DNA from: Frigidibacter sp.
GTDB lineage: Bacteria > Pseudomonadota > Alphaproteobacteria > Rhodobacterales > Rhodobacteraceae
Assembly: GCF_030695035.1 (NCBI RefSeq)
Contig: NZ_JAUYTT010000005.1
Span: 1-64,000 of the forward strand
DNA: 64,000 nucleotides
Direction: 5' to 3'
The position numbers and the translations under genes are program-made. This document shows, piece after piece, positions 8,663 through 17,427 of the stretch; within the stretch, counting starts at the first letter, position 1; each line of letters opens with the position of its first letter. Under the pieces are notes generated by a model. The model saw only the letters and a list, made by a program, of their open reading frames with translations. It had not been told where the DNA came from and searched no databases.

Positions 8663-9646
8663 TCACGCCCGCAGGTTCTTGGCCGAGGCCTTGATCGCGT
8701 CATATTGGCCCGAGGGGCGGAAGCGCCACAGATAGTCCGGCAGCACCGCGCTGAACGGCGTCGGCGCGATCCCCAGGTCCTCGAGCCCCCTGGCCCCCGG
8801 CGCCACGACATTGTCGGCCGCCAGATTGCGCACCTGATCGCGGGTCAGCACCGTGTTCGACACCAGCCCGCCGGTGAGCGTCTGCATCAGGTCAAAGCCC
8901 CAGCCCATCAGCCGCGCCGCGAAGAACGGCACGTTGACGATCAGCCGCCGGCGATGGATCACCTTCAGCATCGCCGCCATCAGCTCGCGGAAGCTGCAGA
9001 CATCCGGCCCGCCAAGCTCATAGATCCCCGGCGCCGCCTGCCCCAGCACGCCCTTGACCGCGGCCTGCGCCACATCGTCCACGAACACAGGCTGGAACTT
9101 CGTGTCCGCACCCACCACCGGCAGGATCGGGCCCATGCGGGTCATGCCTGCAAAGCGGTTGAAGAATTGGTCCTCGGTCCCGAAAATGATCGAGGGGCGC
9201 AGGATCATCGCCGACGGGAACGCTTCCAGCACCGCCGCCTCGCCCGCCGCCTTGGTCCGCGCATACTCGCTGCCCGACCCGGCATCAGCCCCGATGGCAG
9301 AGATCTGCACCAGCCGCGCCACTCCGGTCTCCGTTGCGATCCGCGCGATCCGCGCGGCGCCTTCGGCCTGCACCGCATCGAAAGTGTTCTTGCCGCGCCG
9401 CCCCAGGATGCCGACGCAGTTCACCACCGCCTCCGCCCCCGCCATCGCCGCGCGCACCGACGCATCGTCGCGCACGTTGCACAGCACAGGCTCAACCTGC
9501 CCGACGGCGCCGTAGGGCTTCACGAACAGCGCCTCGTTCGGGCGGCGCACGGCAACGCGCACCAGCCAGCCCTCCTTGGCCATCCTGCGGGCGATGTAGC
9601 GCCCCACAAACCCCGAACCGCCATAGATCGTGACCAGCCTGGACAT
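8663..9646 (-). CDS. NAD-binding NDUFA9-like (atypical SDR) protein
   Basis: 327 residues with an N-terminal Rossmann fold starting [19 protein letters not shown] (GxxGxxG) and an SDR-like core containing [33 protein letters not shown] and [16 protein letters not shown]. The pattern is that of the complex I NDUFA9-subunit family of atypical short-chain dehydrogenases, which bind NAD(P) but are often not catalytic; in mitochondria the homologue is a complex I accessory subunit. ATG 9646 was chosen because [12 protein letters not shown] is the usual start, and upstream in-frame codons would run into the tRNA gene. The substrate, if any, is unknown. Confidence 0.85.
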   Translation of the reverse strand: MSRLVTIYGGSGFVGRYIARRMAKEGWLVRVAVRRPNEALFVKPYGAVGQVEPVLCNVRDDASVRAAMAGAEAVVNCVGILGRRGKNTFDAVQAEGAARIARIATETGVARLVQISAIGADAGSGSEYARTKAAGEAAVLEAFPSAMILRPSIIFGTEDQFFNRFAGMTRMGPILPVVGADTKFQPVFVDDVAQAAVKGVLGQAAPGIYELGGPDVCSFRELMAAMLKVIHRRRLIVNVPFFAARLMGWGFDLMQTLTGGLVSNTVLTRDQVRNLAADNVVAPGARGLEDLGIAPTPFSAVLPDYLWRFRPSGQYDAIKASAKNLRA

Positions 9647-9782
9647 GGGCGAAACCCCTTTGTTCCTTGAATGGCTCCTGATTAGCGCCAAGACCGGCAC
9701 CGGACAAGGCGCAATGCAGCGCACCGGAGCCAGCCCCGCAAGGCCCGGACGAAGCCCCCGGAAAAAATCGCAAAATGGGCCG

Positions 9783-9811
9783 TTGACAGTGCCGGTGCCC
9801 CTCTGTAAATC
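9783..9811 (+). promoter_or_regulatory. Sigma-70 type promoter of tRNA-Leu
   Basis: A perfect TTGACA (-35) at 9783-9788, a 17-nt spacer, then TAAATC (weak -10) at 9806-9811. The predicted start, about 9818, is 11 nt before the tRNA 5' end. Confidence 0.6.
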
Positions 9812-9828
9812 CCCGCTCCACGACACCG

Positions 9829-9913
9829 GCCCAGGTGGCGGAATTGGTAGACGCGCACGGTTCAGGTCCGTGTGCCGCAAGGCGTGGAGGTTCGAGTCCT
9901 CTCCTGGGCACCA
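9829..9913 (+). tRNA. tRNA-Leu (anticodon CAG)
   Basis: 85 nt including an encoded CCA. The acceptor stem GCCCAGG pairs with CCTGGGC, the anticodon stem CACGG/CCGTG encloses loop TTCAGGT with CAG at 9863-9865, a long class II variable arm follows (TGCCGCAAGGCGT), and the T arm has GGTTCGAGTCC. It reads CUG, the dominant leucine codon in this GC-rich DNA. Its own promoter and terminator make it a monocistronic unit. No integrase or prophage lies next to it. Confidence 0.97.
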
Positions 9914-9919
9914 TCGTTC

Positions 9920-9954
9920 AAAACGCTCCGAAGCCTCGCGCTTCGGGGCGTTTT
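9920..9954 (+). terminator. Intrinsic terminator after tRNA-Leu
   Basis: AAAACGC (9920-9926) pairs with GCGTTTT (9948-9954), enclosing an inner TCCGAAG/CTTCGGG-type stem, and ends in TTTT. It lies 7 nt after the tRNA CCA. The arms are symmetrical enough to work from both sides. Confidence 0.8.
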
Positions 9955-10040
9955 GCGTTTCGGCCGCGAGCGTCAAGCCGCAGTAGCATCGGCCCCGCCA
10001 AAGGACTATATCAACGCCGAACCAAAAGGCGGACCGGCAA

Positions 10041-10658
10041 TTGGCAATCCATTTCTACAAGAACGACCTGCCCGACGGGCTGGACCTTGGCCCCATCGTG
10101 GCCATCGACACCGAAACCATGGGCCTCGACCCCCGGCGCGACCGGCTCTGCCTGGTGCAGATGTCCTCAGGCGACGGTGATGCGCATCTGGTGCAGATCG
10201 CCCGCGGCCAGACCAGCGCGCCCAATCTGCAGCGGATGCTGGCCGATCCGGCGGTGCTGAAGCTGTTCCACTTCGGCCGTTTCGACATTGCGGCGCTGCA
10301 GCAAGCCTTCGGCGTGGTCACCGCGCCGGTGTGGTGCACCAAGATCGCCTCGCGGATGATCCGCACCTTCACCGACCGGCACGGGCTGAAATACCTGCTG
10401 CAGGAGCTGGTCGGCGTCGATGTGTCCAAGCAGCAGCAAACCTCCGACTGGGGCGCGGCCGACCTGACCGACGCGCAGAAGGAATATGCGGCGTCCGACG
10501 TTCTCTACCTCCACCGCCTGATGGACGAGCTTTCGGCGCGGCTGGAACGCGAGGGGCGCACCGAACTGGCGCAGGCCTGCTTCGACTTCCTGCCGACCCG
10601 GGCGCATCTCGACCTGCTGGGCTGGGATGAAACCGTCGACATCTTCAACCACTCATGA
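10041..10658 (+). CDS. rnd: Ribonuclease D family 3'-5' exonuclease
   Basis: 205 residues of DEDDy exonuclease: Exo I DTETMGL near residue 23, Exo II around [13 protein letters not shown] near residue 77, and Exo [13 protein letters not shown] near residue 152 with the Tyr-x3-Asp pair. Only the nuclease domain is present. The HRDC domains of the 375-residue enterobacterial RNase D are absent, as in the short alphaproteobacterial form. It probably trims tRNA or other stable RNA 3' ends. The start is a TTG at 10041 with AGGCGG 8 nt upstream; no ATG fits the domain. Its stop overlaps the kdsD start by 4 nt, so it heads the kdsD-lpt-rpoN block. Confidence 0.9.
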   Translation: MAIHFYKNDLPDGLDLGPIVAIDTETMGLDPRRDRLCLVQMSSGDGDAHLVQIARGQTSAPNLQRMLADPAVLKLFHFGRFDIAALQQAFGVVTAPVWCTKIASRMIRTFTDRHGLKYLLQELVGVDVSKQQQTSDWGAADLTDAQKEYAASDVLYLHRLMDELSARLEREGRTELAQACFDFLPTRAHLDLLGWDETVDIFNHS

Positions 10659-11620
10659 CACCTGATCGCGCCACCCTTCTGGACACCGGCCGCCGCGTCA
10701 TCGAGATCGAGGCGCGGGCGCTGGATTTGCTCACCGCATCGCTGGATGACAATTTCGCCGCGGCGGTGGAGATCATCCTCAAGGCCCGCGGAAGGGTGAT
10801 CGTGTCGGGCATGGGCAAATCCGGCCATGTCGGGCGCAAGATCGCCGCCACCTTCGCCAGCACCGGCACGCCCGCGCAATTCGTCCACCCCGCCGAGGCG
10901 AGCCACGGCGATCTGGGCATGGTCACGCCGGCGGATGTGGCGCTGGTCCTCTCTAACTCCGGCGAGACGCCCGAGCTGGCGGATATCATCGCCCATACCC
11001 GCCGCTTTTCCATCCCGCTGATCGGGGTGGCCAGTCGCGAGGGCTCGACCCTGCTGCGCCAATCTGATGTGGCGATCCTGCTGCCCAAGGCGGAAGAGGC
11101 TTGCGGCACCGGCGTGGTGCCCACCACCTCCACCACGATGACGCTGGCGCTTGGCGATGCGCTGGCCGTGGCGCTGATGGAGCATCGGCAGTTCACGCCC
11201 GAGGATTTCCGCACCTACCACCCCGGCGGCAAGCTGGGCGCGCGGCTCAGCCGCGTCGCCGACCTCATGCACCGCGACATGCCGCTGGTGGCGATGGACA
11301 CGGCCATGGGCGATGCGCTGCTGGCGATCAGCCAGAAGGGGTTCGGCGTTGTCGGCGTGACCGATGACGCGGGGCGCCTCGCCGGCATCATCACCGACGG
11401 TGACCTTCGGCGGCATATGGAGGGGCTCTTGTCCCGCACTGCAGCCGAGGTCATGACCGCCGCCCCCCGCACCATCGACCCGGGCGCGCTGGCTGAAAAG
11501 GCCGTCGCGGTGATGAACGACCGCAAGATCACCTGCCTGTTCGCCGTGGACCCGGTTGGGGATGGCCGCCCGCTGGGGATCCTGCACATCCATGATTGCC
11601 TGCGCGCCGGGGTCGTCTGA
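10655..11620 (+). CDS. kdsD: D-arabinose-5-phosphate isomerase (KpsF/GutQ family)
   Basis: Converts ribulose-5-phosphate to arabinose-5-phosphate, the first committed step of Kdo synthesis for lipid A-core. 321 residues: an SIS sugar-isomerase domain about 35-180 (VIVSGMGKSGHVGRKIAAT and VVPTTSTTMTLALGDALAVA) and two CBS repeats about 205-320. It overlaps rnd by 4 nt (ATGA) and is 3 nt from lptC. The setting with lptC, lptA and lptB agrees with a role in LPS supply, and kdsB lies 14 kb away in the same window. Confidence 0.95.
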   Translation: MTPDRATLLDTGRRVIEIEARALDLLTASLDDNFAAAVEIILKARGRVIVSGMGKSGHVGRKIAATFASTGTPAQFVHPAEASHGDLGMVTPADVALVLSNSGETPELADIIAHTRRFSIPLIGVASREGSTLLRQSDVAILLPKAEEACGTGVVPTTSTTMTLALGDALAVALMEHRQFTPEDFRTYHPGGKLGARLSRVADLMHRDMPLVAMDTAMGDALLAISQKGFGVVGVTDDAGRLAGIITDGDLRRHMEGLLSRTAAEVMTAAPRTIDPGALAEKAVAVMNDRKITCLFAVDPVGDGRPLGILHIHDCLRAGVV

Positions 11621-11623
11621 GCC

Positions 11624-12223
11624 ATGGCCGCCCATGACAATATCCACTCACGGCTGGTGGCCTGGCTAAAGGTGATATTGCCATTGGCAGCGCTGGCGCT
11701 GCTGTCGACGATGTTTCTGGTCTCGCGTGGCATCGCGCCCGAGGATGCGCTGCCCTATTCCGAGGTGGATGTCGAAGAGCTCGCCCGCGAGCCGCGCCTG
11801 ACCGCCCCGCGCTATTCCGGCGTCACGCTCGACGGCGCCGCGCTCAGCGTCACCGCCGAAGTCGCGCGGCCCGATGTTGGCGGGGCCGGTCAGGCCAGCG
11901 CCACGGCGCTGACCGCAAGGCTGGAGACGCCCGATGGGATAACGACCGATATCGCTGCCAGCGATGGCCAGCTTGACACCGCCGCCGGCTTGCTGATGCT
12001 GACGGGTGATGTGCAGATCGCCGCCTCCAGCGGCTATGCTATCACCACCGGCGCGCTGACCGCAGCGCTGGACCAGACCCTACTAACCTCGCCCGGCGCA
12101 GTGGTGGCGACTGCCCCCATGGGCCGAATCGATGCCGGCGCGATGCGGATGACCTCGCAGGACGGTGACTATGTCTTGGTTTTCAATGGCGGCGTGAAGC
12201 TGGTATATGAGCCCAAGAAATGA
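11624..12223 (+). CDS. lptC: LPS export ABC transporter periplasmic protein LptC
   Basis: 199 residues. One N-terminal transmembrane helix (about 14-32, VILPLAALALLSTMFLV) anchors a periplasmic beta-jellyroll of the LptC/OstA type. It receives LPS from the LptB2FG extractor and passes it to LptA. Sequence identity in this family is low; the assignment rests on topology, length and the position directly before lptA and lptB. It begins 3 nt after kdsD and ends before the preferred lptA start. Confidence 0.88.
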   Translation: MAAHDNIHSRLVAWLKVILPLAALALLSTMFLVSRGIAPEDALPYSEVDVEELAREPRLTAPRYSGVTLDGAALSVTAEVARPDVGGAGQASATALTARLETPDGITTDIAASDGQLDTAAGLLMLTGDVQIAASSGYAITTGALTAALDQTLLTSPGAVVATAPMGRIDAGAMRMTSQDGDYVLVFNGGVKLVYEPKK

Positions 12224-12269
12224 GCATCCATTTGACGCCCCGACCGGGGCCAAGGAATTGAGTCGCGAC

Positions 12270-12797
12270 ATGGCACTGACCCTCCGCCTGACCCTGGCCT
12301 CGCTCGCCCTGGCTGCCGCACTGCCCGCTCTGGGGCAGGGCACCAACCTCACCGTCTCGGGCCTGCAGCAAGACACCGGCGCCCCGGTCGAGGTGACGGC
12401 GGATTCGCTGCAGGTCGATCAGGCGGCGGGCAGCGCTGTCTTCACCGGCAATGTGCTGATCGTGCAGGGCACCATGCGCCTTGCCGCCGCCGAGGTGCGC
12501 GTGACCTATGCGACCGACCCGGCCGGTGCCACAGACACCACCACGATCGACAGCATGACTGCCACCGGCGGCGTGACGCTTGCAACGGCGACCGAAGCTG
12601 CAGAGGCGGCCGAAGCCGTCTATTCCCCGCAATCGGGCGAACTGGTCATGACCGGCGACGTGTTGCTGATCCAGGGCGGAAACTCCATCGCCGGCCAGTT
12701 GCTGACCATCGATCTGAACAGCGGCGCAAGCCGGATGGACGGGCGCGTGAAGACCGTCCTGCAGGGCGGCGGCGGTCTCATGGGTGGGGGCAACTGA
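12270..12797 (+). CDS. lptA: LPS transport periplasmic bridge protein LptA
   Basis: 175 residues with a signal peptide (LRLTLASLALAAALPALGQG) and an OstA-like domain beginning TGAPVEVTADSLQVDQAAGSA, which forms the beta-jellyroll that oligomerises across the periplasm to carry LPS to LptDE. I prefer ATG 12270, which has AAGGAA about 13 nt upstream and begins a proper signal peptide, over the upstream codon at 12207 that would overlap lptC and hide the signal sequence. It overlaps the lptB start by 1 nt. Confidence 0.9.
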   Translation: MALTLRLTLASLALAAALPALGQGTNLTVSGLQQDTGAPVEVTADSLQVDQAAGSAVFTGNVLIVQGTMRLAAAEVRVTYATDPAGATDTTTIDSMTATGGVTLATATEAAEAAEAVYSPQSGELVMTGDVLLIQGGNSIAGQLLTIDLNSGASRMDGRVKTVLQGGGGLMGGGN

Positions 12798-13558
12798 TGG
12801 CCCCCGCGCCCGATCTTACCGTCTCCGAAGGCAGCGCCGGGCTGCGCGTCGTCAACCTGCGCAAAAGCTACAAGCGTCGGCTGGTGATCCGCGATGTCTC
12901 GCTGGAGCTTCGGCGCGGCGAGGTCGTGGCGCTGCTGGGGCCGAACGGGTCGGGCAAGACCACCTGTTTCTACAACATCGCCGGCCTGATCACCCCCGAA
13001 GGCGGACAGGTGACGATCGACGGGCGCGACGTGACCGGCCTGCCGATGTATCGCCGCGCCCGGCTCGGCATCGGCTATCTGCCGCAAGAGGTCAGCATCT
13101 TCCGCGGCCTCTCGGTCGAGGACAACATCCTGGCCGTGCTGGAGATCCGCATTTCCGACAGCCACAAGCGCCGCGAACGGCTCGAAGACCTGCTCAGCGA
13201 GTTTTCCATCACCCACCTGCGCCGCGCCCCCGCCCTGTCCCTCTCGGGCGGTGAGCGGCGGCGGGTGGAGATTGCCCGCTGCCTCGCCGCCGATCCGAAA
13301 TACCTGCTGCTGGACGAGCCCTTCGCCGGGGTCGACCCGATTGCCGTGGGCGAGATCCGCAGCCTCGTGCATGACCTGAAATCGCGCGGCATCGGCGTGC
13401 TGATCACCGACCATAACGTGCGGGAAACGCTGGAGATCGTGGACCGGGCGTATATCTTGCACGACGGCAAGGTGCTGATGAGCGGCACCGCCGATGAGGT
13501 GGTCCGCGATGAAAACGTCCGCCGCGTCTATCTGGGGCAAAGCTTCCGCATCTCGTAA
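12797..13558 (+). CDS. lptB: LPS export ABC transporter ATPase LptB
   Basis: 253 residues. Cytoplasmic ATPase that powers extraction of LPS from the inner membrane with LptF, LptG and LptC. Walker A is GPNGSGKTT (near residue 51), the ABC signature is LSLSGGERRRVEIARCL (near residue 150), Walker B is YLLLDEPFAGVDP, and the switch His is in ITDHNVRETL. The LptB-specific GSGKTTCFYNIAGLI is present. There is an N-terminal extension of about 15 residues relative to the E. coli protein. It is followed 9 nt later by rpoN, the usual proteobacterial order. Confidence 0.97.
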   Translation: MAPAPDLTVSEGSAGLRVVNLRKSYKRRLVIRDVSLELRRGEVVALLGPNGSGKTTCFYNIAGLITPEGGQVTIDGRDVTGLPMYRRARLGIGYLPQEVSIFRGLSVEDNILAVLEIRISDSHKRRERLEDLLSEFSITHLRRAPALSLSGGERRRVEIARCLAADPKYLLLDEPFAGVDPIAVGEIRSLVHDLKSRGIGVLITDHNVRETLEIVDRAYILHDGKVLMSGTADEVVRDENVRRVYLGQSFRIS

Positions 13559-13567
13559 GGGCCGCCC

Positions 13568-14857
13568 ATGTCGGTGACGCCCGGCCTGCGGCTTTCGACC
13601 CGCCAGCGGCTGGCGCTGACGCCCGGGATGCGGCAATCGCTGGCGATCCTGCGGCTGCCCGCGCTGGAGCTGCACGAGGAAGTCGCCCGCCTCGCCGCCG
13701 AAAATCCGTTCATCGAGCACCAGCCTGCCAACCCCTCCCGCGGGGATTGGCTGCTGGATGTGCCCGCTGCCGAGCCCTCGCTGTTCCAGTCGCTGCACGG
13801 CCAGCTCTCCACCCAGCGCCTTGCGCCAGAGGTACGGGCCGCCGCGCTGATGCTGGTCACCGAACTGCGCGAGGACGGCTATCTCGACGCCACGCTGGAC
13901 GAGATCGCGGCCGAAACCAGCGCCGCGCCGGATGTGCTGGAACAGGCTCTGGCCGCGCTGCAAGGCTGCGACCCGCCCGGCATCGGCGCCCGTGACCTGC
14001 CCGAATGCCTGGCGTTGCAACTTCAGGCGCAGGGCTATGCGCCCGCGCTGGCCCGCGCCATCTGCGCCCATCTGGAAGACTTTGCCGAAGCCCGCTGGCA
14101 GCGCTTGTCCCGCGCGCTTGCCTTGCCAACCGACCAACTGACACACATCGCCGCGCTGCTGCCGACCCTTCGCCCCGCGCCAGAGCTGCCGGATACTGGC
14201 CCCACCCTGCCGCTGCTGGCCGAGCTGATCGTGGAACCCGGCCCCGATGGCAGCCCGCTGGTGCGCCTAAACCCCGATGCGCTGCCGACGGTCACCGTGG
14301 CCCGCATGGCAGGCGCCTCCGCCGACCTCGCCCGCGCGCAGTCCGAAGCCGGCTTCCTCGTCGCCGCGCTACGCGCCCGCGGCGCCACCCTGCTGCGCAT
14401 CGGCACGCATCTGGTCACCCAGCAGGCGCGCCATTTCGCCTCCGCCGGCGATCAGCCGCTGCTGCCGATGACCCGGGCCGAGGCTGCGGCGGCGCTTTCG
14501 ATGCACCCCGCCACCCTCGGCCGCGCCATTTCCGGCAAGGCGCTGTCGGCCTTCGGCCGCACGCTTCCCATCGAGGGTTTCTTCTCACACGGCCTGCCCG
14601 GGCGGGACGGCGCCGTTTCTGCCCACCAGATCCAGCGCCGCATCCGCGCGCTGATTGCCGCCGAGCCGCCGGAGGCCCCCCTTGCCGATGACGCGATCTG
14701 CACACAACTCAGAAAGGAGGGCGTTGACATCGCACGCCGGACTGTCGCCAAATATCGGACATGCATGCGTATCGCTTCATCGTTCGAGCGTCGGCGCCGG
14801 AAGGTCATCAAAGACCGGCCAGCAGCCAGTTCGGCCATGAACCCGCCCGGATACTAA
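13568..14857 (+). CDS. rpoN: RNA polymerase sigma-54 factor
   Basis: 429 residues. Directs RNA polymerase to -24/-12 promoters opened by enhancer-binding ATPases. Region I is RLALTPGMRQSLAILRLPAL (near residue 15), poorer in Gln than the enterobacterial form. The core-binding region follows, then the HTH (MTRAEAAAALSMHPATLGRA, near residue 302), and the RpoN box ARRTVAKYR near residue 392. After the box the tail is basic and about 35 residues long. Rhodobacter species carry several rpoN paralogues; the lptB-rpoN-hpf-ptsN setting marks this as the vertically inherited copy, but which promoters it reads cannot be told from sequence. Confidence 0.94.
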   Translation: MSVTPGLRLSTRQRLALTPGMRQSLAILRLPALELHEEVARLAAENPFIEHQPANPSRGDWLLDVPAAEPSLFQSLHGQLSTQRLAPEVRAAALMLVTELREDGYLDATLDEIAAETSAAPDVLEQALAALQGCDPPGIGARDLPECLALQLQAQGYAPALARAICAHLEDFAEARWQRLSRALALPTDQLTHIAALLPTLRPAPELPDTGPTLPLLAELIVEPGPDGSPLVRLNPDALPTVTVARMAGASADLARAQSEAGFLVAALRARGATLLRIGTHLVTQQARHFASAGDQPLLPMTRAEAAAALSMHPATLGRAISGKALSAFGRTLPIEGFFSHGLPGRDGAVSAHQIQRRIRALIAAEPPEAPLADDAICTQLRKEGVDIARRTVAKYRTCMRIASSFERRRRKVIKDRPAASSAMNPPGY

Positions 14858-14920
14858 CCGCGCCGAAAGCATTCAGGAGCCAACCTGAATCGTCCGGTGC
14901 ACATACCTGAAGGAGGAGTC

Positions 14921-15502
14921 ATGCGCTATCAGATCAGTGGCAAGGGAATGGATGTGGGCGACGCCCTGCAAACCCATGTCAAATCCGAGCTGGGCGAAAC
15001 ATTCGAGAAATATGCCGGTCGCCCCACCGATGCGACCGTTGTGTTCTCGCGCGCCGCCTATGAGCATATCTGCGAGGCCACGGTGCACCTGTCCACCGGG
15101 CTGACCGCCTCGGCCACCGGCCGTGCCTCTGAAATCTATCCTGCCTTCGAAGCCTGCCGCGAAAAGATGGACAAGCAGCTGCGCCGCTACAAACGCCGCC
15201 TGAAGGACCACCACCGCGACCGGGTGGACCCGGTTGAATTCGCCGGGGCGCCCTCGTATATCCTCGCCGGAACAGACGGAACAGAGACCGAGGAAACAGA
15301 GCCGGATTCGCTGCAGCCCATGATCATTGCCGAGATGGAGATGCAGGTGCCCACCCTCTCTGTCGGTGAGGCGGTGATGCAGATGGAACTGTCGCATGCC
15401 CCGCTTCTGGTGTTCCGCAACGAGAAGAGCGGCGGCGTCAATGTCGTCCATCGCCGCGATGACGGGAATATCGGCTGGATCGATCCAGCCCACAGCAGAT
15501 AG
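14921..15502 (+). CDS. hpf: Ribosome hibernation promoting factor, long form
   Basis: 193 residues: an N-terminal S30AE/RaiA domain (about 1-110; MRYQISGKGMDVGDAL, TVHLSTGLTASATGRASEIY) and a C-terminal dimerisation domain (about 135-193; SVGEAVMQMELSHAPLLVF, DGNIGWIDP). Long HPF dimerises 70S ribosomes into inactive 100S particles during slow growth. The start is firm: AGGAGG at 11-16 of the 10-mer block before ATG 14921, 4 nt spacing. It lies between rpoN and ptsN, as in most proteobacteria, where sigma-54 and stationary-phase control are linked. Confidence 0.96.
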   Translation: MRYQISGKGMDVGDALQTHVKSELGETFEKYAGRPTDATVVFSRAAYEHICEATVHLSTGLTASATGRASEIYPAFEACREKMDKQLRRYKRRLKDHHRDRVDPVEFAGAPSYILAGTDGTETEETEPDSLQPMIIAEMEMQVPTLSVGEAVMQMELSHAPLLVFRNEKSGGVNVVHRRDDGNIGWIDPAHSR

Positions 15503-15519
15503 GCGCCCGAGGACGGGGC

Positions 15520-16002
15520 GTGGAACAGTCAGGTCAGATGGAACTTTCTCAACTGCTGAAACCGAATGCCGTAAAGGCATTCGGCCACGCCACGTCTAAG
15601 AAGCGCCTGTTTCAGGATCTGGGCGACATTGCCCATTCTGTCTATGGCTTGCAGACCGCCGACACCGTCGATGCGCTGCAGGAACGCGAAAGCCTTGGCC
15701 CAACAGGTGTGGGCCATGGCGTCGCGCTGCCCCACGCGCGCCTGCATGGGCTCGACCGGGTGGTGGGCGTGTTCATCCGGCTCGACAAGCCAATGGATTT
15801 CGACGCGGTGGACCGGCAGCCGGTGGATCTGGTCTTCGCGCTCTTCGCGCCCAAAAGCTCTGGCGTCGATCACCTGAAGGCGCTGGCGCTGGTCTCGCGC
15901 ACCATGCGCGACGCCTCGACCTGCGCCAAGCTGCGGGCGAACAGCGATCCGGCCACCCTCCATGCGGTGCTGACAGAGGTACGGGGGACTCAGGCGGCCT
16001 AA
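15520..16002 (+). CDS. ptsN: PTS nitrogen regulatory protein EIIA(Ntr)
   Basis: 160 residues of PTS EIIA type 2 fold. The phospho-accepting His is in GHGVALPHARL (near residue 72). It takes phosphate from the NPr/EI(Ntr) relay and regulates potassium, nitrogen and envelope functions by protein contact; it does not transport sugar. GTG 15520 has GAGGA 6 nt upstream and is preferred, but ATG 15538 (MELSQLLKP) matches the usual family start and cannot be excluded. It is convergent with the sulfotransferase gene, only 2 nt apart, and ends the rightward lpt-rpoN block. Confidence 0.93.
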   Translation: MEQSGQMELSQLLKPNAVKAFGHATSKKRLFQDLGDIAHSVYGLQTADTVDALQERESLGPTGVGHGVALPHARLHGLDRVVGVFIRLDKPMDFDAVDRQPVDLVFALFAPKSSGVDHLKALALVSRTMRDASTCAKLRANSDPATLHAVLTEVRGTQAA

Positions 16003-16004
16003 GC

Positions 16005-17414
16005 TCAGGGTTGCCAGCCGCCGAAGCCAAAGGCGACGTAATCGCGCTGATAGGCCTCGCGCAACAGCGCCTCGATTTCCTCGGTCATCACCTCGGCAAG
16101 CGCGAAGGGCGCTGTGGGGGCTTCGGGCGCAGCCAGCACCGGGGCAACCCGCCCCACAGCCTCCGCCATATGCCCCAGATCCTCCGCCAGCCGCTCCTCG
16201 CGCGCGATCAGGTCCGGCACGGCAAACTGCGCAAAGCCCTGCAGCACCGCCGCCTGGCTGGCCCACGCCGCATCGATCCGCACGGAAGTCTGCCCCGCCA
16301 GATGGCCCTTCAGGAACCGCGCGAAGCCGGCAAAGGCCGCCCGGTGCGCCTCTAGGTCCATCTTCGCCACCTTGTTCACGGGGGGCAGCGGCAACTTGTA
16401 GGTCTTGCGCAGCACCTCGCGCACCTCGGCATATTGGCCGTTCAGGATGTATTCGCAAAACGCCGCATGTGCCCGCGGCACCGGGTGGCGCAGCACGGTG
16501 AAGCTGCGGTGCCCCGGATGGCCGCGCAGCCACTGGCGCAGCGACTTCTGGGTAAACTCCTCTTGCAGCGCCCCGTCGTCCAGCGCGGCCAGCCAACCAC
16601 GCACCGCCGCCACCGGCCCGGCCTTGATCGGCATGAACAGCAGCGGTGCCCGCGCCGCCGCCACGAAGCTCGGCACTGCCGGCCCCCGCCGCGGTTCAAA
16701 ATTCGGGGTGCGGGTCAGGTTGAAGCGGTCCAGCTGCGCCAGCGCCGCCTCCATCGCCCCGAAATTCGCAACCTTGCTCTCCAGCGGCTCGGGGTTCTGC
16801 TTGACCAGCGATGTCGCCAGCCCCTGCACGCCCCCCTCGGCGCCCAGGAACCGCGCAAGGCCGTTCAACACTGCAACGTCCTGGATATCCTCGTAATCCA
16901 CATAGAAGGCCGTCTGCCCGCCCACCTGCAACGCCCGCAGCAGCTGCAGCTGGAACTCCTGCAGCCCCGCCAGATGGCCCGTGAACTCCCCGGCATCGAA
17001 CAGCACCTGCGAGGTTTTCTGATGCCGCGCATCGCCCAGCTTCCACTGCCCGGTCTGCCGCGCGATCTGCAGCGAGACATAACTTTCCACCGGGTTGCGG
17101 GTCAGGATCACCTTGGCGCAGCGCGGATCGTCCAGCACCGCGTCCAGCACCCGCGGATCGTGGTCATGAAAGAACCGGAAGCCGTTCAGCCCCGGCGCCG
17201 CCCGCATCGCCGCCAACAGCGCGCCCGGATCCTCGGCCCGCTTGGCCAAAGTAATCCCCAGCAGGCTGTCGGTCTTCGGGTGCCCCATGAAGTGCGGGTT
17301 GAACGCCTCGCCATGGCAGGTCACCCCCGGCACGCCATTCAGACTCGCTTCCAGCAGGTTGGAGCCGGTGCGCATTTCGGCGAAGATCACGAACATATCG
17401 AAACGGCGGCTCAT
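16005..17414 (-). CDS. Two-domain sulfotransferase (NodH/Stf0-like)
   Basis: 469 residues. The N-terminal half (about 1-220) is a PAPS sulfotransferase: 5'-phosphosulfate loop FAEMRTGSNLLEASLN (near residue 10) and 3'-phosphate site VILTRNPVESYVSL (near residue 101). The second half (about 250-450) looks like a degenerate second sulfotransferase module: LLFMPIKAGPVAAV where a P-loop would be and SFTVLRHPVPRAHAAF near residue 310. It probably transfers sulfate from PAPS to a surface sugar, as NodH does in rhizobia; the acceptor is unknown. It is last in the leftward galU-galE-glycosyltransferase run, 13 nt after the GT14 gene, and its end is 2 nt from ptsN. Confidence 0.8.
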   Translation of the reverse strand: MSRRFDMFVIFAEMRTGSNLLEASLNGVPGVTCHGEAFNPHFMGHPKTDSLLGITLAKRAEDPGALLAAMRAAPGLNGFRFFHDHDPRVLDAVLDDPRCAKVILTRNPVESYVSLQIARQTGQWKLGDARHQKTSQVLFDAGEFTGHLAGLQEFQLQLLRALQVGGQTAFYVDYEDIQDVAVLNGLARFLGAEGGVQGLATSLVKQNPEPLESKVANFGAMEAALAQLDRFNLTRTPNFEPRRGPAVPSFVAAARAPLLFMPIKAGPVAAVRGWLAALDDGALQEEFTQKSLRQWLRGHPGHRSFTVLRHPVPRAHAAFCEYILNGQYAEVREVLRKTYKLPLPPVNKVAKMDLEAHRAAFAGFARFLKGHLAGQTSVRIDAAWASQAAVLQGFAQFAVPDLIAREERLAEDLGHMAEAVGRVAPVLAAPEAPTAPFALAEVMTEEIEALLREAYQRDYVAFGFGGWQP

Positions 17415-17427
17415 GGGGCGCTCCCGG

